64,000 bases of DNA from NCBI RefSeq assembly GCF_017948245.1, contig NZ_CP072865.1, positions 3,249,501 through 3,313,500 of the forward strand, given 5' to 3'. A model generated the notes under the pieces. It was not told the DNA's origin. It saw only the letters and a list, made by a program, of their open reading frames with translations, and searched no databases. Every line of letters starts with the position of its first letter. The stretch's first letter is position 1. Source of the stretch: Rhizobium sp. NLR16a. Its GTDB lineage: Bacteria; Pseudomonadota; Alphaproteobacteria; Rhizobiales; Rhizobiaceae. The translations under genes and the position numbers were made by a program. Positions 58,201-64,000 of this stretch are shown here, in pieces.

Positions 58201-60743
58201 TCCCCGGGGCTTTCTTGAGCGAGACACGGCAATCCCTCCCGGCCAACGCATCTGGGTCGGTCCTAGCCGACAAGATTGGAGCCTGCATCGCTACCATGGA
58301 AAACCTGGGCGAGCGGCGGACCGGCTTGCGCTTCGCCCCGAATGTGAATGTGGTGCGCGACATGCTTGAGTCGCGCAACGCCGAGTTCGTCGCCGTATCA
58401 TCGTCGGCGATCGATCCCGCGTGCTTTCTCGGGGGATGGCTTGAGAATGCCTACCTTTGGGACTACGACATGCCCTCCTATTCCCATCGTGCGGGCGATA
58501 CAAACGGCTACTACCTTCTCTCCAAGGTCAAGCAGGCGGATCGCGAAGCCCTCGCCAAGGTCCTTGCCCGGCTGCCGTCTTGCGCGGGCATGGACGGGGA
58601 CAGCGTCCAAGACCTCCTCCTCGAGATCGCCCGCAGGGGCATCCCGACGATCCGTGGCCTTTCGAGCGATAACCATGGAGCAACGGGCGACCTCGGTCTT
58701 TTCGTTGCCGTCAGGTTGCTCCAAGACCGCTTTCGCCAGGCGAACCTTGAAGGAAGCCTGCTTCCGGTGATCGACGGCGAGGGCGAGGACGTCAATGTTT
58801 GCATCATCGTGCCAGTCGATCCCTTTCGCGGCTATTTCGCCGACCTTGCCAGGTCGCTTGGCAAGGACAGGAAGGAAACATCCCTCTCCCGGCCCGACCT
58901 GCTAGTGATCGGGGCACGGTTCTCGGGCGGGCAAGTGAGAATTCATCTCACCCCCGTCGAGGTGAAGTGCCGGTTAGGCTCGACCTTCCCTGCCTCGGAG
59001 GTCGGCGATGCGCTCGAACAAGCCAAGACCTTCTCGCGCCTTCTTTCCAACATGCTGCCCCACGAGGGCCAGCCGGTCGCGTGGGCACTTGGCTTCCAGC
59101 ACCTGCTTCTATCGATCATCGGATTCGGCATGAGGGTCTACAGCCAGCATCCGGATGTCGCCGGGCGCGAAGCGCAATGGTCCGCGATCCACGAACGCAT
59201 CGCGGCTGCGATCCTGGGTCCGGTGCCGTGCGTCTCGGTCGACCAGCGCGGACGCCTCATCATCGTCGACGACAGCCCGCGTAGCGGGGTCCGCGACCGC
59301 GACGACGACGGGTTCGACGAGACCGTCACGATCGGGAATGGCGACGCTGGCTTTGTCGTGGCTGGCGACCCTGCCTCATTCTATGCGGGAGTAAGGGAAA
59401 GGGTCGGCCAATGGGGTTTCCTCCCCGACCTCGCCGATCCATTGCCAGTACCGTCGCCGCGGCTTGCCATCGAGGCAGCGATGGCGACGACGCAGGCGAC
59501 AGAAGCGGGTGTCGCCGTCGCGGCTGGCCCGTCCGCCAGCGTGGTATCTCCCCCCGCGTCATCAGGTCTCATCCCTGGGACCGAACGTTCACCTAGCGAT
59601 GCATCTCGTGGCGTCCTGCTCTCAATCGGCACGACGATCGATAGCTTCCGCCCCGGCGAGATCGGATTGAACGTCTCGGACACAAGACTCAACCAGTTGA
59701 ACATGGGCGTGGTCGGCGACCTTGGCACCGGCAAGACGCAGCTGCTGAAGTCCCTCATCCTGCAAATCGCCAGCTCGGCGGCCGACAACCGGGGGATCCA
59801 GCCGCGATTCCTGATCTTCGACTACAAGCGCGACTACAGCAGCCCGGATTTCGTCGCGGCTACCGGCGCGCGGGTGGTTAAGCCCCATCGCCTTCCTTTG
59901 AACCTGTTCGACACGAGCGGGCTTGGCGACGTAGCTGCGCCCTGGCTGGACCGGTTCCGGTTCTTCGCTGATGTCCTCGATAAGATCTACACTGGAATTG
60001 GCCCGGTGCAGCGCGACAAGCTGAAGCGTGCCGTGCGTTCGGCCTACGAGTCTTCGCCAGCTGGCAGGCCCCCGACCTTGCGCGACGTCCACGCGGCCTA
60101 TGCAGAATTGCTCGACGGTAAGTCGGACTCGCCGATGGCCATCATCGACGATCTCATCGACATGGAAATCTTCGTTCCGGACGCCGGCGATGCCGTGCCA
60201 TTCGATCAATTCCTGGACGGGGTGGTCGTGGTATCGTTGGACGCCTTGGGCCAGGACGATCGAAGCAAGAACATGCTGGTGGCGATCATGCTTAACATGT
60301 TCTACGAAAACATGCTGCGCGTGCCTAAGCGTCCATTCATAGGCGAGGAGCCGCAGCTTCGCGCGATCGATTCCTATCTGTTGGTCGACGAAGCCGACAA
60401 CATCATGCGCTACGAGTTCGACGTGTTGCGCAAGCTGCTCCTGCAGGGCCGCGAGTTCGGCACGGGAGTGATACTTGCCTCGCAATATCTACGGCATTTC
60501 AAAGTCAATGCCACCGATTACCGGGAGCCGCTGCTCACGTGGTTCATCCACAAGGTTCCGAACGTTACACCAGCCGAGTTGTCGGCGCTGGGATTGACGG
60601 GAGGCGCCGCGGACTTGGCCGAACGGGTAAAGTCGCTCAAGGTCCATCAATGCCTCTATAAGTCCTTCGACGTGTCTGGCGAGATCGTCAAGGGCCTCCC
60701 ATTTTTCGAACTTCAGGCCCGTAGCGTGACTGGGGGAGAGTGA
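55281..60743 (+). CDS. HerA/FtsK-type ATPase with internal nuclease-like motif (DptH-like)
   Basis: 1820 residues. The N-terminal 1100 residues lack recognised domains. At about 1200-1230, RPDLLVIGARFSGG and LTPVEVKCRLG place Asp1206, Glu1227 and Lys1229 in a PD-(D/E)xK-like pattern. The C-terminal ATPase domain has Walker A VVGDLGTGKTQLLKSL near 1475-1490, FLIFDYKRDYSSPDF, VKPHRLPLNLFD, Walker B-type YLLVDEADNIMRYEF near 1700, and EFGTGVILASQYLRHF. These resemble DptH/DndH as I recall it. Probable DNA-translocating or DNA-cleaving component of the locus. Confidence 0.72.
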   Translation: MNHLASSIHDLVHDKLQQALAGNAEGRLIFHGPPPEIMSSVFEMLAGSSTLVPVLLLLPALAPGEANPPAGASGPCDDTHLLNLRNSPSQPTFLALVPPGQHSMRSVTSTTDEFGVAASNNGGNVAFEDWWADEFIQDLVKEGIARCGLHDQAQREEARVLVGRAAAAADELDPERTQRGNAWRVISRLFESAGTETGLAPGTKISLACGMPPLGDGSLAAREQLGVLEKVADAMSDGFGPGIRRAKDNADQEDLEHLDAFLAHLRSVCDLPTAFERATATYYAPGNGLELPVVPDWWIALTAEKWTELLTEDAGAQGDIHISCSNPLVHLGKGMPIVVEGGVALAFEAVGARARGTVLAIERGPRGNEIGKVVIGDGDAILMDESLPQHRSPMRYAASAPGFKPGTIKVISLSTWQPGIFVACRLARKLTPPRRPPRRQKSTPGLETSMVVPGGGRYEILVFTSPGIRVDPVAEGTGDDVQDRIDTVDQLPVRNVRTGHHQIEVEAETNYQLDIGFERDAVDGSVDRETCRLFISVEDVVEQGCRSEFERLIRVNRRLVDSSDAKPVVQLNRSARCSSLQDWMLAEDAVDQSFLPVVLANDYVDAWVQKPWGAGTGPIFSSGRFLHDPRPDATEFQPPAGFLEARRKIAARIRGTGDQTGLAEAAELGKWLRGDEEFRSLVETYLDSYAAWLAASPDVACWVDVAVVTTLEDDGRTLARIPDAIILSPLHPLRIAWQSLAQEVLLEADTLGKPCPAASVLDPDCVPDVLTMSLRSPGGIEHVDYLAVENGTDYWSVLWNGDRLGRLPSRSKIAPFGDAFGISVGGISVGFSAAQVARALDDVSGLLAAKPVVGLVVESAGGTTDACNEGLVEWCSNRYRDGNGRTPRQAAGPRLVEIYDHRSAGSRPDDATIANLSEDTRNSVRWFDGQPARATPDLGIIAQLDMSEPSAAAVAGRSPLGHGGLLRHRVRRQLPGAFLSETRQSLPANASGSVLADKIGACIATMENLGERRTGLRFAPNVNVVRDMLESRNAEFVAVSSSAIDPACFLGGWLENAYLWDYDMPSYSHRAGDTNGYYLLSKVKQADREALAKVLARLPSCAGMDGDSVQDLLLEIARRGIPTIRGLSSDNHGATGDLGLFVAVRLLQDRFRQANLEGSLLPVIDGEGEDVNVCIIVPVDPFRGYFADLARSLGKDRKETSLSRPDLLVIGARFSGGQVRIHLTPVEVKCRLGSTFPASEVGDALEQAKTFSRLLSNMLPHEGQPVAWALGFQHLLLSIIGFGMRVYSQHPDVAGREAQWSAIHERIAAAILGPVPCVSVDQRGRLIIVDDSPRSGVRDRDDDGFDETVTIGNGDAGFVVAGDPASFYAGVRERVGQWGFLPDLADPLPVPSPRLAIEAAMATTQATEAGVAVAAGPSASVVSPPASSGLIPGTERSPSDASRGVLLSIGTTIDSFRPGEIGLNVSDTRLNQLNMGVVGDLGTGKTQLLKSLILQIASSAADNRGIQPRFLIFDYKRDYSSPDFVAATGARVVKPHRLPLNLFDTSGLGDVAAPWLDRFRFFADVLDKIYTGIGPVQRDKLKRAVRSAYESSPAGRPPTLRDVHAAYAELLDGKSDSPMAIIDDLIDMEIFVPDAGDAVPFDQFLDGVVVVSLDALGQDDRSKNMLVAIMLNMFYENMLRVPKRPFIGEEPQLRAIDSYLLVDEADNIMRYEFDVLRKLLLQGREFGTGVILASQYLRHFKVNATDYREPLLTWFIHKVPNVTPAELSALGLTGGAADLAERVKSLKVHQCLYKSFDVSGEIVKGLPFFELQARSVTGGE

Positions 60744-60747
60744 GGCC

Positions 60748-61209
60748 ATGGTCGACACAATGACGCCCGCACAGCGTTCCGAGCGAATGTCGCGCATCCG
60801 ATCTGGCAACACAAAGCCCGAGATTGCGCTGAGGCGAGCTCTCCACCAACTTGGCTTTCGTTTCCGAGTGCACGGCACCCGCTTGCCAGGCAAGCCGGAT
60901 ATCGTGCTAGCCAAGTACAAGACTGCGATATTCGTCCATGGCTGCTTCTGGCATCGCCATCCTGGGTGCAAGGTCGCGACGACACCGAAGTCGAACACCG
61001 ACTTCTGGGCAAACAAGTTCGCTCGTAATGTCGAGCGCGACGAAAGGGTCGTGAGGCAGCTTGAAGACGATGGTTGGCGCGTGATTATAGTATGGGAATG
61101 CGACGTCGATGGTCCATCGAAGGCAACATCGGTGGCGGCACGAATTGCCATGGTGTTGCGGCAGGATGTGATCGAAGGATCCAATAGTCGTCGTGCCAAG
61201 CAAGGGTGA
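60748..61209 (+). CDS. Very short patch repair endonuclease (Vsr family)
   Basis: 153 residues, four bases after the HerA gene. Family pattern from the start: MTPAQRSERMSRIRSGNTKPE, then LRRALHQLGFRFRVHGTRLPGKPDIV (catalytic Asp in KPD), IFVHGCFWHRHPGC and VIIVWECDV. Vsr nicks T:G mismatches that arise by deamination of 5-methylcytosine and usually accompanies a cytosine-5 methylase. Here the methylase gene is at 50331, separated by three large genes, so the Vsr gene appears to be part of the same operon. Confidence 0.92.
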   Translation: MVDTMTPAQRSERMSRIRSGNTKPEIALRRALHQLGFRFRVHGTRLPGKPDIVLAKYKTAIFVHGCFWHRHPGCKVATTPKSNTDFWANKFARNVERDERVVRQLEDDGWRVIIVWECDVDGPSKATSVAARIAMVLRQDVIEGSNSRRAKQG

Positions 61210-61273
61210 GTGACATGCGCTGGCTCGCCGCCAAGATAAAGTGCTCTTAAGCCCATTGGCAACTGTCCATTGC

Positions 61274-63100
61274 TCAACAGCTCCCTGCCACAAGTGTGCT
61301 TGCTTGATTATTCACCTTTAGATGATCGATGTCCAAATTTGGATACGCGATCGAGTTTATAAGTTCCACGCGCAGCTCAAGCATACCTTGCGGCAACGTC
61401 CCGTAACGCTGAGTCATTGTGCCTGCGGTGTGCCCTAGGATGAAGCCAAACTGCTCATCCAAATACCCTGCGCGCCGAAGCGCGTCTGCTGCTCCGTGTC
61501 GAAAACTGTAGAGGGAAAGACCGCGCCCCTCCTTTAACCCGATCTTCGTCAGATAGCGGGGGAAATCTCTGCTGAAGTCTGCAATCATCTGACCGCGATC
61601 ATTACGCTCGGCCGTTGGGAAGAGGCGCTGGCCACCCTTCTCCCTTATCGTGGCGTGGTAGTCGAGGAAGCCCAACTTTACCAATTCTGGATGCACCGGC
61701 ACCACACGCATCGAGCCGGAAGTCTTCACAGACTTGTCGCCTTCCCCTTCAGTCGTAATGTGCATGATCCAATGGCCGCGGTCTTCACGCACGTCTCCGA
61801 CACCAAGCTGCGCTATCTCTGCGGGGCGCGCACCGGAATAAAGCATGACAAGCGGCACCCAATAACGGTGATCGCGGATAAGGACATTGCCCGGCTTACT
61901 CCAAAACCGGGGAGCTTCATCGTTCTGGCATCCGGTGAAGAACGGCGAATTGAACAAGGCGTTCATTTCGTCAACCGCGAAGGGCTTCGTCGTCTTCTCC
62001 TTAGATTTCTTCAGAAACATGTCAGCGGCCGGATTCGCCGCGATATAACCGTGGTTCGTCAACCAGGTGCAGAACGCGCTGAAGCCGGAAAGATATCGAT
62101 TGACGGTCGTCGTGCTGATCGTCGGCTTCTTCACCGTCTCATTGTGCTTGACGATTTGGGTGAGCTTCATCCCTTCGAACGCTTTCGTCTCGGTGGCCTT
62201 CACAGGATATTGCAGCAAGAGCGCCTTCCACTCGCGAACCACCTTCTTGTCAATTCGATGCACCGGGAACGTGCTGCCAACGTATTCAACGAACAGACCA
62301 ACGTCTCGGCGAGCCTGCGCCAGCGTGTCGGGCTTGATCTGGTTCGGGTTCTCGCGGGAGTAGCTTTCGAACAGCTCCATGATAGTCTCACCTGGCGCTG
62401 CCGCTTCGCGAGCTCTACCGCTCGCAGGCTTAACGATCGGATCTTTGGGAGCACCTGAGAAATCTCCTGTGTCACGCTCCAGGGTGCGCTGTAGCCCCTC
62501 GATCTCCGCCCGGGTCATCAAGGTGCAGAGCTCGCGGTATTCATCAGACCCCGTATCGACAAGTAGTCGATGCTGGGCAACGAACTTCTTTACTGCAGGC
62601 TCGATCAACTTCGCATCGCCGGCCGTAAGCGCGCTTTTCAGTGCGTTGAGACGGCGCGCACGGAGGTTTGCGTCATCGGTGCGTGCGCGAAGCATGAGTT
62701 CATAATCGGTGTAGGCGTTGATCATGCCGAAAAAATTCTCGGACGTGATCTCCCCCATGTCGATCTGGCGATAGATGTGCTGCAATTCGGCATCCATCTG
62801 CTCCGGTGTTGGCATGGACCGCTGCGTGCGATCATAGCCGTCAATCGTAGCCTCGTAGTGCTGCCAGACGGCGATCGCCTTGTCGTCCGAGGTAATTTCT
62901 CGGCGCGCACGAACCTCCTCGAATTCAGCGCGCCAACCCTCTATCACGGGCCAGAGGCGCTTCTTCGCTTCGTTCTCATCCTTGGTGCGCAGAGACTTCT
63001 TGCGCGTCGTGGTTCCGTAATGCCCGACGAGATCGAGCGGGACATCCAGCCTCGCGTAGTAGGTAGCGTTTCGCCGTTCGAGATATGTAACCCTTGCCAA
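61274..63100 (-). CDS. Tyrosine recombinase / site-specific integrase
   Basis: 608 residues. N-terminal arm-binding-type region (about 1-60), long helical middle part, core-binding region (about 245-370) and C-terminal catalytic domain: first Arg in LYSGARPAEIAQLG (about 424), LYSFRHGAADALRRAG with Tyr in place of the usual His before the second Arg, then GHTAGTMTQRYG with nucleophile Tyr near 565. Its start lies 116 bp from the right att repeat. Catalyses integration and excision at tRNA-Gln. Confidence 0.92.
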   Translation of the reverse strand: MARVTYLERRNATYYARLDVPLDLVGHYGTTTRKKSLRTKDENEAKKRLWPVIEGWRAEFEEVRARREITSDDKAIAVWQHYEATIDGYDRTQRSMPTPEQMDAELQHIYRQIDMGEITSENFFGMINAYTDYELMLRARTDDANLRARRLNALKSALTAGDAKLIEPAVKKFVAQHRLLVDTGSDEYRELCTLMTRAEIEGLQRTLERDTGDFSGAPKDPIVKPASGRAREAAAPGETIMELFESYSRENPNQIKPDTLAQARRDVGLFVEYVGSTFPVHRIDKKVVREWKALLLQYPVKATETKAFEGMKLTQIVKHNETVKKPTISTTTVNRYLSGFSAFCTWLTNHGYIAANPAADMFLKKSKEKTTKPFAVDEMNALFNSPFFTGCQNDEAPRFWSKPGNVLIRDHRYWVPLVMLYSGARPAEIAQLGVGDVREDRGHWIMHITTEGEGDKSVKTSGSMRVVPVHPELVKLGFLDYHATIREKGGQRLFPTAERNDRGQMIADFSRDFPRYLTKIGLKEGRGLSLYSFRHGAADALRRAGYLDEQFGFILGHTAGTMTQRYGTLPQGMLELRVELINSIAYPNLDIDHLKVNNQASTLVAGSC

Positions 63101-63136
63101 ATCCGCCCATCCGTAGCACTATTCCGGAACACCCAA

Positions 63137-63148
63137 CCGGAACAGTCC
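63137..63148 (+). repeat. CCGGAACAGTCC, candidate right arm-type integrase site
   Basis: Second copy of the 12-mer at 32868-32879, here between the integrase start and the right att repeat. A partial copy (CCGGAAC) lies at 63124-63130. Such paired sites fit recombinase or excisionase binding. Confidence 0.45.
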
Positions 63149-63216
63149 TAGAAAATAAGCTGTTTGTTTGCAATAGGTTGTTTTGCATCATAGGCTTACT
63201 GAAAGTTGGATTACTT

Positions 63217-63233
63217 TCCAGGTTCCCCAGCCA
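63217..63233. repeat. attR: duplicated tRNA-Gln 3' end
   Basis: TCCAGGTTCCCCAGCCA, identical to 32798-32814. Flanking bases differ on both sides, so the repeat is exactly 17 bp. Marks the right end of the island. Confidence 0.85.
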
Positions 63234-63541
63234 ATTCTCTCCATTGATTTGTTGACTCATGCCGGATTTCGTTTTGGCATATTGGCGACCTGATGCCAAG
63301 AACTGACGCCCACTGGTGAACCAGGCACTAGCGCCCCGCAACCGACCCCTTCGGGCGAAGACAGGGGTTTCGTCATGGCAGTGCGCCACGAGGTCAAGAA
63401 CTCACTCGCCGCAGAAACTCATCTTCTATCGGCGGCCGCACATACCCGCCGCTTTCGTTCATTCCTGTCCGGGCAGCCGTCTTTCACTCAATTTTCAATT
63501 TTCCGATCACAGAAAAGCTCGGATGATCGGCCGGAAGCTCA
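63234..63541. other. Intergenic region right of the island
   Basis: 308 bp between attR and the flavin-reductase gene. Short open frames on the forward strand have no ribosome site or recognisable product. No RNA gene is evident. Confidence 0.5.
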
Positions 63542-64000
63542 CTACGCCGCCGTCTGCTCACCCGCCTTCCGGCTTTCCCACTCCTGTAGCGTCGGCGTCT
63601 TGATATCGAACTGGTCACGCGTTCGGGCATAAGTGTGGCCACCCATACGGCCAACCGCATCCATCATCTGCTGATCGATATGCAGGTTTGATGCGTTGAC
63701 CGCATCGCTACGGACAAACACGCCGACGACCTCGCCGAGGATGATCTCGCGGGCCGGGCCGACCTGCAGAGTTGTGTGACGGCGGCATTCAAGTGCGGCC
63801 GGGGCCGCGAGGATACGGGGGCTTCGCACCATCTGGCCGGGCATGGTCGCAAGACCCGCCTCCTCCATCTCGTTCACCTCCGGGCCGAACTTGATGGCGC
63901 AGACCTCCATCTGATCCACCAGTGCATTATCGCAGATGTGGACGGTGAACTCGCCGGTCTCCCGGACGTTGCGGGCGGTGTCCTTGAACCGCATGTCGGC
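63542..64000 (-). CDS. Flavin reductase family protein, C-terminal part (runs off the right edge)
   Basis: The visible 152 residues match the C-terminal part of flavin-reductase-like (FMN-binding split barrel) proteins: FKDTARNVRETGEFTVHICD, AGLATMPGQMVRSPRI, ECRRHTTLQVG, IILGEVVGVFV and MDAVGRMGGHTYARTRDQFDI. These reduce flavin for partner monooxygenases or bind FMN. The N-terminus lies beyond the window; an internal Met is not the true start. Uninterrupted by the island. Confidence 0.82.
   Translation of the reverse strand, partial: ADMRFKDTARNVRETGEFTVHICDNALVDQMEVCAIKFGPEVNEMEEAGLATMPGQMVRSPRILAAPAALECRRHTTLQVGPAREIILGEVVGVFVRSDAVNASNLHIDQQMMDAVGRMGGHTYARTRDQFDIKTPTLQEWESRKAGEQTAA

Larger units (their letters stand above)
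32798..63233. mobile_element. Genomic island of about 30.4 kb integrated at tRNA-Gln
   Basis: Bounded by 17-bp direct repeats, has a tyrosine recombinase gene just inside the right end transcribed inward, and a cargo unrelated to flanking chromosome. The left part holds AT-richer small genes plus a possible replication initiator; the right part holds a divergent defence block. No conjugation (T4SS, relaxase) genes are visible, so it looks like a non-conjugative integrative element, possibly mobilised by others. Confidence 0.9.

Noticed and set aside
50331..61209. A complete Dnd phosphorothioation system
   Set aside because: Only the restriction-like trio resembles Dpt proteins; no dndA, B, C, D or E is visible anywhere in the window.
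63316..63632. Small forward open frames right of attR
   Set aside because: They run into the antisense of the flavin-reductase gene and show no start signal or known domain.

Overview
The window looks like a chromosomal segment of a fast-growing Rhizobium of the R. leguminosarum / R. etli group. The evidence is high GC, rhizobial intergenic repeats including a RIME-like palindrome, a probable lipid A oxidase (lpxQ), and housekeeping genes with typical alphaproteobacterial sequences (hisS, glcDEF, rsmE, gshA, guaB, rlmE). Assignments rest on reading motifs and family recall; no database search was run.

Region 1-32740 is ordinary chromosome. It holds the 5' part of hisS, a putative periplasmic copper-handling pair, an aldo/keto reductase, a HAD hydrolase, tag, two L,D-transpeptidases, lpxQ, the glycolate oxidase operon glcD-glcE-glcF with a divergent LysR regulator, a Nudix hydrolase, a PiT phosphate transporter, rsmE, gshA, several LysR/TetR regulators, a MAPEG protein, an SDR, guaB, an MBL-fold hydrolase, an MFS exporter, rlmE and a Ppx/GppA phosphatase.

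Region 32798-63233 is an integrated genomic island of about 30.4 kb. It lies between the 3' end of an intact tRNA-Gln(CTG) gene and a 17-bp repeat of that end, with a tyrosine recombinase gene just inside the right boundary. The left third (32815-39600) is more AT-rich and carries small secreted and helix-turn-helix-like proteins, a cluster of CCTTTACG-like repeats, a possible Rep_trans-type replication initiator and an HNH-like protein.

The right two thirds (39653-61209) are GC-rich and form a divergent gene block that I read as composite DNA-modification and anti-phage defence. The leftward arm encodes a 1003-residue protein, an 1834-residue DEAD/DUF1998-type helicase (Druantia DruH/DruE-like) and an SF1 helicase with an N-terminal nuclease-like domain, all with overlapping ends. 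The rightward arm encodes a 5-cytosine DNA methyltransferase, a P-loop ATPase, an unknown 503-residue protein, an 1820-residue HerA/FtsK-type ATPase with an internal nuclease-like motif, and a Vsr-type mismatch endonuclease. The order ATPase / ~500 aa / ~1800 aa HerA resembles DptF-DptG-DptH of phosphorothioate-dependent restriction, but no dndABCDE genes are present and a cytosine methyltransferase stands in their place. The arms share a 240-bp control region with a nested palindrome. This is the strongest candidate for a little-described system in the window.

Right of the island (63234-64000) the chromosome resumes with the C-terminal part of a flavin-reductase-family gene.
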